The notes under the pieces are model-generated. The model was not told where the DNA came from. It saw only the letters and a program-made list of their open reading frames with translations, and ran no database searches. Made by a program: the position numbers and the translations under genes. From CAYJAP01 sp964368425 (GTDB lineage Bacteria > Bacillota > Clostridia > Christensenellales > UBA1242), in the NCBI GenBank assembly GCA_964368425.1, contig CAYJAP010000025.1, positions 1 to 10,520 of the forward strand: a DNA stretch of 10,520 nt. Reading direction: 5' to 3'. Shown in pieces: positions 1 through 6,704 of this stretch. Numbering within the stretch: the stretch's first letter is position 1; each line of letters opens with the position of its first letter.

Positions 1-2172
1 AGGAACTACTATTTGTGTTTCCGAAGTTATTGGAAGATTAAATGTCGTAGTATCTATTGTGTATTCTCTGTTCTGATTTTCGCTTGTGCCCCACACAGGA
101 AGCTCATCTGCAGAACGGAAGAAATCTTCTTGCATGGCGGCAATGTTATAGGACACATTATAGTTTATAATCTCCCATTTAGCATAGAAGTTTTTTGCAC
201 CCGTACTTGCCGTTGGTAGTTCCGTGAATGCATTACTACTAGTTAAGCCCGCATTTGTAATGCTACTGTAACCAACTCCATCAGTGCCGTAATATTGACT
301 GCTTTTATATTCAAACCAGCCAATAAACGTATAGCCTTTCCTGCTTATATTAACTGCGGTGGCAAAAGTTTGTGTAGGGGATATAACTTGATATTTCTTT
401 TCATATCTATTTCCAGTACCTGTTCGTAGAGTTAAGTCATTGGCGAAAGCATACCCCTCGGCAAAAGTTCCACTCTCTGGATAAAAACTTAGTGTATAGT
501 CTTGGATTGTCCATTTTAGGTATACTGAAGTGTCTCCTATTGAACCGGTGTTTATCGCTGATATGCTTGTTCCTGAGAACGATGCGTCGCTGTACCATCT
601 ATCAAAGACGTATCCCAACTTAGATGCTTGAGCAGATGTTGGTAGCGTTAACGTAGCGCTCTCTACGGTATATACTTTCGCATACCTTGACAGAGATTCA
701 TTATATACAAAACCTGCAGAAGTTAGTGTGTTATCTATTGTAGAGTCGGCGTCGTATTTCACATTTGGGTATGCATATAAATTATATTCTACCAACTCCC
801 ATCTTGAATAAACATCCTCAGCAGCCGGTTCATTATCAGCCAACTCCTCACCAAATACGGTAGGTGTGTTTTGTATTTCGCCGGTTTCCGACAGCTCCTC
901 GCCAATAACCGTTATTTCTTTACCATCTCTTTTAACATACCATCTTTGTAAAACGTATCCCCTAGCTGTAGCCGTTCTCATCTCATTCCATTTACTGCTC
1001 GAGATAGCTTCTCCGTGGTCTATAGTAAGGTCGGAAATTTGACGTTCTAACACAATGTTGGGGCGTCCTTCGTTCTTCTCAGTAACAAATCTTAACGTTA
1101 TTGCTGCACGCCAATTAGCAAAAATTTCTCTATCTCCTAAGATAGGATTATCAAAAGGATCTATACCAATTTTTTCTTCTCCATTTTCTGTATACATATA
1201 GTACCAGTCATTCAAAAGATAGCGTGTACGTTCTGGCATAATTTCAGATGATGCCGTTCTACCGTGGTATACTTTTGCGGTATATGAATTCTCGTACTTT
1301 TGTCCATCTATCGTCAGAACAGCTTTGTAATCAGAATCCTCTTCTACATTAAAGTTATATGTAACGTTATAACTCTTTCTATCCCACTTTGCATAGAGCT
1401 GTACGTTGGAATTCATTGTAAACTCCGCATCAAAACCCGGTACAAACTCAAACTTATTGGAGTGTTCTGGGTCGGAGTACCAAGCATCAAAATAGAAGCC
1501 TATATACTCTTCATCCATGTGATCAACCATAAAGTTCGTAGTCCACTGATCGCCATCAAGTATTCTTTTAAAATATATTTCTTCTTGTGGTCCCTCTAAC
1601 TCCCCACCCGTAGTAAACCCCTTGTGTACAGTTAATGTGTACACATTAGTAAGTTTAGCATATATAATCTGAGCTACACGGAACACTACATCTTCTGTAG
1701 TAAACTGTACTCTTCTTACATACGCCTTTCCATATATATCAACCCTCTCTTCGTGGGTAATCTCATCGATGCTTATTTCTTTGGTTCTAGCAGAATCTAA
1801 ATACCAGCCGTTAAAGTGTAAATCTGTAAATGTTGCAACCTTTAATAGGTCGTCCGAAGTAAAATCCTCTAGCTTCTTTTCTTGCGCTATAACAATATAT
1901 ACATTAGATATTCCGGTTTCAGTATAAGTGTCTATAACCGTCGTAAATCCATGGTCTGTATAAAACCAATAATGCTCCTCGTCGCTCGCCAGCATACCGC
2001 CCAGCACAGGAACAATCTCTACCGCTCCTTCCGGAATAGGATCTTCTACAATCGGAATGTCCGAGGTTCTATTTTTGCCGAGAATACCAAAGGCAATGGC
2101 GAGTCCAGCGCCTGCAGCTACAAGAATAGATGTTATGGTGATAAGAAGAATTCTCATACCTCGCTTGCTCAT
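1..2172 (-). CDS. InlB B-repeat surface protein, signal-anchored, C-terminus off the left edge
   Basis: Reading the minus strand from an ATG at 2172 gives 724 sense codons with no stop before the window edge, so the gene is partial at its 3' end. A strong ribosome site (AGAGGGGGA) lies about six bases upstream. Residues 7-31 form a hydrophobic signal or anchor segment without a lipobox cysteine, so the rest should be outside the membrane. The exterior part carries divergent InlB B-type (Listeria-Bacteroides, Flg_new) repeats, each an aromatic GWY-like motif followed by a Y/F-A-x-W motif. Examples are FNGWYLD (120-126), FDAWYSD/LYAKW (229-263), LNDWYY/FANW (320-354), LQRWYV/YSRW (408-458), GYVFDRWYSD/YLKW (520-554) and GYTFIGWF/FYAKW (613-666). 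Such repeats are known in secreted adhesin-like or spacer regions. Binding to host or community surfaces is inference. No sorting signal is visible because the end is missing. Confidence 0.9.
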   Translation of the reverse strand, partial: MSKRGMRILLITITSILVAAGAGLAIAFGILGKNRTSDIPIVEDPIPEGAVEIVPVLGGMLASDEEHYWFYTDHGFTTVIDTYTETGISNVYIVIAQEKKLEDFTSDDLLKVATFTDLHFNGWYLDSARTKEISIDEITHEERVDIYGKAYVRRVQFTTEDVVFRVAQIIYAKLTNVYTLTVHKGFTTGGELEGPQEEIYFKRILDGDQWTTNFMVDHMDEEYIGFYFDAWYSDPEHSNKFEFVPGFDAEFTMNSNVQLYAKWDRKSYNVTYNFNVEEDSDYKAVLTIDGQKYENSYTAKVYHGRTASSEIMPERTRYLLNDWYYMYTENGEEKIGIDPFDNPILGDREIFANWRAAITLRFVTEKNEGRPNIVLERQISDLTIDHGEAISSSKWNEMRTATARGYVLQRWYVKRDGKEITVIGEELSETGEIQNTPTVFGEELADNEPAAEDVYSRWELVEYNLYAYPNVKYDADSTIDNTLTSAGFVYNESLSRYAKVYTVESATLTLPTSAQASKLGYVFDRWYSDASFSGTSISAINTGSIGDTSVYLKWTIQDYTLSFYPESGTFAEGYAFANDLTLRTGTGNRYEKKYQVISPTQTFATAVNISRKGYTFIGWFEYKSSQYYGTDGVGYSSITNAGLTSSNAFTELPTASTGAKNFYAKWEIINYNVSYNIAAMQEDFFRSADELPVWGTSENQNREYTIDTTTFNLPITSETQIVVP

Positions 2173-2225
2173 ATTATTCCCCCTCTTAATGAAGTTGATA
2201 TTCCTATTTTAGTACAGTCAAATTT

Positions 2226-2254
2226 ATTGTATAGTTTACACCAAAAAATGTCAA
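2226..2254 (-). promoter_or_regulatory. Near-consensus promoter of the InlB-repeat surface protein gene
   Basis: On the minus strand TTGACA (plus 2249-2254) and TACAAT (plus 2226-2231) are separated by exactly 17 bases. This puts the transcription start about 45-50 bases before the ATG at 2172. The -35 is exact and the -10 has one mismatch to the main vegetative sigma consensus. Confidence 0.75.
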
Positions 2255-2373
2255 ATAATTTACAATGCTATTAGATTTTGTGGAATTATAAGAAGAATAT
2301 TTATCGTTAGTAGTAATCTGTCCATGAATAATTCATACATCAATAAAACATACTAACTGTACTGAGGTGAACT

Positions 2374-3972
2374 ATGCGTAAAAAGGATAATATTGTTAGC
2401 AAAAAGACGGTTATAATCAAGGAAACCGCCACAGAAACAAAACCTAAAAAACCAACTAAAACGCGCAAGAGAAAGAAGAAGAAAGACAAAACAGGTAAAC
2501 TACTGTTATCTCTTAGTTTGATCAGCCTAGTTTTGTTAATGGTTATTGTCGGTCAATATTTTATTATAAATGATTCCACAACGCCTTCCGATTCTTTACC
2601 CAAAGGCACTATCATAAACGGTGTCAACGTTGGGGGTATGAGCACTACTAAAGCAGGGCAAGTTCTTTCACAGATAGTTGCACAGAAAGCAAACTCCTTC
2701 CGATTAAACATCTCTTATAACGATAAAACCTGGAGTTTCGATAAAAAAGATTTCGCAGTAAATAGTGACATACATACCATTATCGAAGATATACAGAAAC
2801 ATGATTCTCAAACTATTGACCATGACGCACAGCTCGAAACACTTTCTCTGTTGAATAAAAATGGGTTAAGTTTAAATCTTGCCTTTAACTATCTATTTAC
2901 TGGCTTAGACGAGAAAATTGAAAAGATAGTAAAAGAAATTGAGATTGAACCAGTTGATAGTATTATAACCTTTCATCCTAACAAAGAGACTCCTTTCACC
3001 ATAACTGCCGAACAAAGCGGACTAAGGGTGGACATAGAAAGGCTTTACAAAGATATTAACGCTGAGTTTTTGAAAAAAGATGTTGTTAATGTTGCAATAA
3101 CCACATTCGAAGAAAAAGCCAGCGTTACTGAACAAGACAATGTTTTTGCAACAACTCCTCTCTCTACTTTCTCTACAAAAGTAGCAGATAGCACGGGGGC
3201 AAGAAAGAGTAACGTAAAATTGGCGCTCGAAAAATTTAATGGAAAGATTATTGCAGCGGGAGAAACAATAAGTTTTAATGATGTGACAGGACCACACTCC
3301 ATCTCTAATGGATATAAAATCGCAACAATAATATATAATGGACAATTCGTGGACGGAGTGGGTGGCGGAGTATGTCAAGCTAGCACCACTATGTACAACG
3401 CCCTAATACTTGGTGGTATTGATGTACTAGAGGCGAACAAACATACTCTGCCCGTGAAATACGTACCTTTGGCTCTGGATGCAATGGTATCCAATAGCTC
3501 CGACCTTGTATTTAAAAACCAAACATGTTCCCCTATATACATCAAAACATGGTGTGATGAAAACTCAGTAAGCGTACAAATATTTGGGACTAAATCCAGC
3601 GAATACACCTTAAAATCACGCTCGGAAACGATATCCACTATACCCCACAGTGGAGACGTAATAAAAGTAGACACAAAGAGGGAGTACTCCGATAAAGTGC
3701 TATATAAGGGCGAACAGTTCAGATTGAGTTACCCTCGAGATGGATACGAAGCACGAGCTTTTATCGAGTACTATCTCGGTGATAAAAAGATAATGGAAAA
3801 AGAGATCCGTCATGAGATCTACTACCCGCAAAATGGAATAATAATCGAGGGTTCGGAAGTGCCTCCAGCGGGAATAGAGATTGTGGATAGTAATGTTAGT
3901 ATAATTTCTCCAAACACCCAAGCCGTTGCCAATATGACTGAGGACAGTGTGTCTACAGGATTCTGTCCTTAA
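2374..3972 (+). CDS. VanW-family membrane-anchored cell wall protein with G5-like C-terminus
   Basis: This is a 532-residue protein with a well-placed ribosome site (TGAGGTGA, 2363-2370). The order is: a lysine-rich cytoplasmic tail (1-41), one membrane segment (about 42-66), a region resembling the peptidoglycan-binding-like domain often found before VanW (about 105-245), the VanW domain (about 262-390), and a G5-like beta domain (about 412-490). The VanW signature is clear: FNDVTGPHSISNGY (301-314), GGGVCQASTTMYNA (330-343), then HTLPVKYVP (357-365). VanW proteins occur widely in Firmicutes as extracytoplasmic wall-associated proteins. Their reaction is not established, and the name comes from a vanB-type glycopeptide resistance cluster. 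No vanH, ligase, vanX or two-component genes lie nearby, so a resistance role is not supported. It is divergent from the surface protein gene, and no clear terminator follows it. Confidence 0.92.
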   Translation: MRKKDNIVSKKTVIIKETATETKPKKPTKTRKRKKKKDKTGKLLLSLSLISLVLLMVIVGQYFIINDSTTPSDSLPKGTIINGVNVGGMSTTKAGQVLSQIVAQKANSFRLNISYNDKTWSFDKKDFAVNSDIHTIIEDIQKHDSQTIDHDAQLETLSLLNKNGLSLNLAFNYLFTGLDEKIEKIVKEIEIEPVDSIITFHPNKETPFTITAEQSGLRVDIERLYKDINAEFLKKDVVNVAITTFEEKASVTEQDNVFATTPLSTFSTKVADSTGARKSNVKLALEKFNGKIIAAGETISFNDVTGPHSISNGYKIATIIYNGQFVDGVGGGVCQASTTMYNALILGGIDVLEANKHTLPVKYVPLALDAMVSNSSDLVFKNQTCSPIYIKTWCDENSVSVQIFGTKSSEYTLKSRSETISTIPHSGDVIKVDTKREYSDKVLYKGEQFRLSYPRDGYEARAFIEYYLGDKKIMEKEIRHEIYYPQNGIIIEGSEVPPAGIEIVDSNVSIISPNTQAVANMTEDSVSTGFCP

Positions 3973-3986
3973 TAGGCTATTATATT

Positions 3987-4014
3987 TTGACATGTTGTAA
4001 AAATATGATATTAT
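3987..4014 (+). promoter_or_regulatory. Promoter of the small membrane protein gene
   Basis: TTGACA (3987-3992) is followed after 16 bases by TATTAT (4009-4014), or after 17 by ATTATA. It begins 15 bases after the vanW-like stop codon, so the next gene has its own transcript start even though it lies on the same strand. The expected start of transcription is near 4021. Confidence 0.65.
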
Positions 4015-4057
4015 ATATTTTGAAAGTACTTTAAAAGTATATAAGTAGGTGGGGAAT

Positions 4058-4385
4058 ATGGTAAAAAGAAATAAAGGATTGCTGCGAACTGCTGGAATAT
4101 TAACTCTTATCTCTTCTATTATTTTAGGATTATTTAATGGTATGCTACTCCTTGTGGTGGGCGGTTACGCGCTATCTCTAGGAGCTTTTGCTGGAGCGAT
4201 AGCTGGCTCAACAGACAATATGTTTGGCGCGATGATACTAATTGTCTTTGTTATTTTCCTTCCACCTTTGATACTGGCTATTGTTTGTTTTGTTTTCGCA
4301 ATAAAATGCCTTCAATTTACTTCTCGTCACGACTATTTCTACAAACAAGCACGCAAATCTATAATAACTTTTATGGTATTTATGG
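4058..4385 (+). CDS. Small multi-pass membrane protein (DUF4064-like), interrupted by assembly gap
   Basis: The preferred start is the ATG at 4058, because AGGTGGGGA (4046-4054) is a ribosome site just before it; a GTG at 4049 lies inside that site and is unlikely. The visible 109 residues begin with a basic stretch (MVKRNKGLLR). Three hydrophobic segments follow at about 11-36, 38-50 (weaker, glycine and alanine rich) and 58-84, then a basic loop (KCLQF...YKQARK, 83-100), and a fourth segment begins just before the N run. The layout resembles the small four-segment DUF4064-type membrane proteins of Firmicutes, but no diagnostic motif settles this. The C-terminus is lost in the gap. After it, a frame starting at 4488 reads GVFVLYVLLCIKI, which would suit a final membrane segment. 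That frame differs from the one implied by a literal 100-base gap. Function unknown. Confidence 0.65.
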
Positions 4386-4485
4386 NNNNNNNNNNNNNNN
4401 NNNNNNNNNNNNNNNNNNNNNNNNNNNNNNNNNNNNNNNNNNNNNNNNNNNNNNNNNNNNNNNNNNNNNNNNNNNNNNNNNNNNN
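4386..4485. other. Assembly gap of exactly 100 N
   Basis: All bases from 4386 to 4485 are N. Exactly 100 is a common placeholder length for a scaffold join of unknown size, so neither the distance nor the reading frame across it can be trusted. The 3' end of the membrane protein gene at 4058 falls here. Confidence 0.98.
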
Positions 4486-4518
4486 AAGGAGTTTTTGTTT
4501 TATATGTCCTATTATGTA

Positions 4519-5310
4519 TTAAGATTTGCCGCCAAACATCTTGTTAATTATTTTACAAAATATACTTTTAGGTATCCACCTTTCAAAGAAGTATAATAGC
4601 CTATACCCCGTGCCCATAATCGTAAGAGGTTTCAGTCTTTTGCGCACACACCACCTGTATATTGTTTTGCATGCTTTATCTACGTCCATACGTTTATCTT
4701 CTCTGCTGTCTATTGTATTAGCGGCATTCGCTATACGCTCGCCGTACCTCTCATTCGTTGAGTAGTTTTTTACCCGGTTTTTACTGAAATTAGTTTTAAT
4801 ATCTTTTGGACATATCACTCCTACTTCGACACCAAAGGGAGCACACTCCATAGTCAATGTCTGACTAATCGTAATTACCGCTGCTTTACTCGCAGCATAT
4901 AAACCTCTAAAAGGTACGGGGAACAGTCCCAGCACGCTGCTGATATTAATGATTCGACCACCCTCCGACATTAGCGGCAGAGCGTATTTACAACAATTTA
5001 TTACTCCAAGTACGTTAACATCGAAAAGTCTTTCAACCTCTTCTGACGGTACTAGCTCTGTTGCTCCGGATATGCCGTATCCCGCATTGTTTATAAGAAT
5101 GTCTATATTCTTATATTTTTTTCCGATACGCCCAAAAGCTTCTTTTATATTCTCTTCGTTGGAGATATCACACGGAAAAAATGAGGAGCATTCGTTACCT
5201 TCATCGCTTCTAGATAACCCTACTACTTCATATCCATTCTCCTGGAACTTACGAGCTAAATGTTTTCCTATTCCGCTCGATGTACCAGTAATTACGGCAA
5301 CCTTTCCCAT
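4519..5310 (-). CDS. Classical short-chain dehydrogenase/reductase (SDR)
   Basis: This 263-residue protein is the usual length for classical SDRs, which are NAD(P)(H)-dependent oxidoreductases with a Rossmann fold. The cofactor motif TGTSSGIG is at 8-15. An arginine after strand two (LSRS, R34) suggests preference for NADP(H). CDIS (47-50), NNAG (74-77) and the structural asparagine in DVNV (N99) follow. The catalytic set is S125 with YAASK (Y138, K142), correctly spaced. The C-terminal 40 residues are basic and aromatic-hydrophobic (LLYFFERWIPKSIF), as in SDRs that act on lipophilic substrates and touch the membrane; the actual substrate cannot be read from sequence. The ATG at 5310 is preceded by TGGAGGCGG (plus 5314-5322), a strong ribosome site. 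The gene is transcribed away from the candidate origin and appears to stand alone. Confidence 0.93.
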   Translation of the reverse strand: MGKVAVITGTSSGIGKHLARKFQENGYEVVGLSRSDEGNECSSFFPCDISNEENIKEAFGRIGKKYKNIDILINNAGYGISGATELVPSEEVERLFDVNVLGVINCCKYALPLMSEGGRIINISSVLGLFPVPFRGLYAASKAAVITISQTLTMECAPFGVEVGVICPKDIKTNFSKNRVKNYSTNERYGERIANAANTIDSREDKRMDVDKACKTIYRWCVRKRLKPLTIMGTGYRLLYFFERWIPKSIFCKIINKMFGGKS

Positions 5311-5440
5311 ATCCCGCCTCCATCCATGATTTTACTATAATAACCTCTTTTACACAAACATATTTATAGTAACAAAAAAAAGATGTGCGACATAATATGC
5401 ATTGTATATTAAGTTAAATTAATATACCCCTCCCTTATTT

Positions 5441-5456
5441 CAGTAAAATTTTACTG
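5441..5456. repeat. Perfect 16-base palindrome, possible operator
   Basis: CAGTAAAATTTTACTG is an exact palindrome with no spacer, so it looks like a dimer-binding site rather than an RNA hairpin. Its minus-strand TTTACT half would overlap the -35 of a weak candidate promoter for the SDR gene. The 9-base half CAGTAAAAT recurs at 10273-10281. No regulator is identifiable. Confidence 0.45.
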
Positions 5457-5466
5457 TTTAGATAAA

Positions 5467-5492
5467 GATAGGCAATGTAAAAATTGCCTATC
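5467..5492. terminator. Perfect 10-bp hairpin with short T-run, terminator-like
   Basis: GATAGGCAAT (5467-5476) and ATTGCCTATC (5483-5492) form a perfect 10-bp stem with a six-base loop. On the plus strand CAG and then TTTTT follow, giving a modest intrinsic terminator. There is no plus-strand gene upstream for it to end. It could instead be a structural element that borders the DnaA-box cluster, 45 bases before the first box, or shield it from transcription. Confidence 0.45.
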
Positions 5493-5536
5493 AGTTTTTG
5501 TGAATGGATAAAATTGCTGTAAATAGTGGTTTATAC

Positions 5537-5767
5537 TTATTCACAAAAGTTATCCACATATACACAATGTAATTTTTATAAATTTTTATGAATAAATATA
5601 AAATTTTGTATAAATACGCAAAAAGATGTATATATACACCCTTTAAACACATAGTTATCCACTTATCCACAATAAAAATGTTGTTTATCCACAATAAACT
5701 TAGAAACATTGTTCGAAAAACTATAGAAAGTAATGGTTATCCACAACCCACCGCGATGTTATGCACA
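5537..5767 (+). other. oriC: Cluster of DnaA boxes, candidate replication origin (oriC)
   Basis: Six sites on the plus strand match the DnaA-box consensus TTATNCACA exactly: 5537-5545 (TTATTCACA), 5550-5558, 5663-5671, 5685-5693, 5737-5745 (all TTATCCACA) and 5759-5767 (TTATGCACA). Two one-mismatch sites overlap exact ones at an 8-base offset: 5558-5566 (ATATACACA) and 5655-5663 (TTATCCACT). All share one orientation. They form a left group and a right group around a very AT-rich block. TTATCCACA is the classic high-affinity site of the initiator DnaA, and this density is typical of a bacterial origin. No dnaA, dnaN, rpmH or other usual origin neighbour is in the window, so a DnaA-titrating or regulatory cluster remains possible. 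The right end (after 5767) continues TAGAAAATAAATG. Confidence 0.7.
5567..5640. other. AT-rich block between DnaA-box groups, candidate unwinding element
   Basis: This block is almost entirely A and T. It begins with an exact 10-base-period tandem pair, AATTTTTATA (5571-5580) and AATTTTTATG (5581-5590), followed by further A/T runs. DNA-unwinding elements of bacterial origins are AT-rich repeats beside DnaA boxes, and this one lies directly after the left box group. The assignment is inference from position and composition. Confidence 0.45.
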
Positions 5768-5822
5768 TAGAAAATAAATGTTTTAAGTAAAATAAACGTA
5801 GCCGCCATCCATTATGCATTTC

Positions 5823-5871
5823 TATACGAAAAAACATTTCCTTTAAAAGGTTTTGCAAATAGTTTCGTATA
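5823..5871. repeat. Inverted repeat overlapping the promoter of the YhhN-like gene
   Basis: TATACGAAA (5823-5831) and TTTCGTATA (5863-5871) are perfect 9-base inverted arms 31 bases apart. Between them lies a second symmetric element, CCTTTAAAAGG (5840-5850). The right arm sits between the -35 and -10 of the downstream gene, so it could be a repressor site or a looped operator. It could also belong to the origin region. Confidence 0.45.
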
Positions 5872-5880
5872 ATATATAAT
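5853..5880 (+). promoter_or_regulatory. Promoter of the YhhN-like membrane protein gene
   Basis: TTGCAA (5853-5858) and TATAAT (5875-5880) are separated by 16 bases. The expected transcript start is near 5887, leaving a leader of about 20 bases with a good ribosome site. Confidence 0.6.
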
Positions 5881-5907
5881 GTTTATAGTTTTTATTAGGA
5901 GATTTTT

Positions 5908-6606
5908 ATGTTATACGTTTTTCTTAGCATTACCATTATAAGCGCACTACTTTTTATAGGTGTGAAAACATTTAAGGACAACTCCACCTATTCTTTATTA
6001 AGTAGAAATCTTGCAAACTTCTGTGTTGTAGTTCTGGCGATTCTATCAATATTTCAAGCTAGCGAGAAGTTAATGAACTATCAAGTTGTTATAGTTGTCG
6101 CCTTGTTGGGGTTGTTTTTTGCGGACACACTATCTGAACAAAGAGAGTTAATCTCCAGCAAACAGAAAAATTTAGCACGAAATGGACAGTTTATCCTAAC
6201 ATTTATTTCACTGGCTCTTCTATATATAGGAATTTCTGTCGTTTCCAGTATCGTCGAGATGCAAATTCTGTATCCTTCGCTAATAGCGGTAGGCGTTTCA
6301 TCCTTCGTTACCATAGCCCTAATATTCGTGGCAAAATGGCGAGGATTGGATTACGAAAAATTCACCGCCCACGTTGTACTTGGATTGCTGCTTTCCACAT
6401 TCTTATTCGTATTCACTCTTTACGTAAGTATCACAACAGGAGTTGCGGTATTATTTACAATAGGTACTGGACTGATGTGGTTAGCGATTATTTCCTGGGG
6501 AATTATGATATTCGGTAAAAAACAGCATGGAGCCCTTACTGCAATAACGTTCCTGCTACATTATGCGGCTCAAATCTGTATTGCTATGTCACTACTTTCT
6601 ATGTAG
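5908..6606 (+). CDS. Eight-segment membrane protein, YhhN/TMEM86 (lysoplasmalogenase)-like
   Basis: The start is supported by AGGAGA five bases upstream (5897-5902). The 232-residue protein has about eight hydrophobic segments (near 1-20, 36-52, 57-73, 94-116, 119-143, 153-175, 178-203 and 209-230), which matches the YhhN/TMEM86 family in both length and topology. Family-like features are FADTL after segment three (71-75), the glycine-rich VLFTIGTGLM (181-190), and a C-terminal LLHYAAQICIAMSLL (216-230) resembling the family's closing YxxAQ-type helix. Characterised members hydrolyse the vinyl ether bond of lysoplasmalogens in the membrane. Here the aspartate usually expected after the second glycine-rich motif is not seen (MWLAIISW instead), so activity is doubtful and family membership is inferred only. 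It is transcribed away from the DnaA-box cluster and ends at a shared terminator. Confidence 0.75.
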   Translation: MLYVFLSITIISALLFIGVKTFKDNSTYSLLSRNLANFCVVVLAILSIFQASEKLMNYQVVIVVALLGLFFADTLSEQRELISSKQKNLARNGQFILTFISLALLYIGISVVSSIVEMQILYPSLIAVGVSSFVTIALIFVAKWRGLDYEKFTAHVVLGLLLSTFLFVFTLYVSITTGVAVLFTIGTGLMWLAIISWGIMIFGKKQHGALTAITFLLHYAAQICIAMSLLSM

Positions 6607-6672
6607 TAACTAACAACGAAATTTAATATTAAAGTACAATTAAAACTATACCGTTATAATTTGCACACAACA

Positions 6673-6704
6673 AAAAACAAACCCTTTTTATGTGGTTTGT
6701 TTTT
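6673..6704. terminator. Bidirectional intrinsic terminator between convergent genes
   Basis: AAAAACAAACC (6673-6683) and GGTTTGTTTTT (6694-6704) pair as an 11-bp stem with a 10-base loop. T-runs follow on both strands, so it can end the YhhN-like gene from the left and the lipoprotein gene from the right. The lipoprotein stop codon (6703-6705) overlaps the edge of the stem. Confidence 0.8.

Larger units (their letters stand above)
5311..5536. other. Intergenic region left of the DnaA-box cluster
   Basis: No credible gene was found here. The stretch holds the ribosome site of the SDR gene, an A-run at 5373-5381, an AT-rich tract (5401-5425), a 16-base palindrome (5441-5456) and a hairpin (5467-5492). 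A weak minus-strand promoter for the SDR gene could be TTTACT overlapping the palindrome, followed after 17 bases by TATTAA, but both boxes deviate from consensus at two positions. Confidence 0.6.

Noticed and set aside
1618..1650. TGTGTACA direct repeats and the palindrome TGTGTACACA
   Set aside because: They fall inside the InlB-repeat coding frame (TNVYTLTVH), and codon use explains them.
1300..2274. Plus-strand open frames opposite the InlB-repeat gene
   Set aside because: They are antisense to a 724-codon frame with clear repeat motifs, a promoter and a ribosome site, and have none of their own.
2374..3972. Glycopeptide resistance gene cluster suggested by the VanW name
   Set aside because: No ligase, vanH, vanX, vanY or vanRS genes are present. 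VanW-domain proteins are common in Firmicutes without resistance clusters.
3022..3993. Minus-strand open frames opposite the VanW gene
   Set aside because: The VanW signature on the plus strand is unambiguous, and these frames show no recognisable protein character.
4486..4596. Plus-strand frame running from the gap into the SDR gene
   Set aside because: It is antisense to the SDR C-terminus, and its start is an artefact of the N run.
5491..5709. A 72-codon minus-strand frame across the DnaA-box region
   Set aside because: It is AT-driven. Its repeated tryptophan/aspartate motifs are just the reverse of TTATCCACA, and it lacks a ribosome site.
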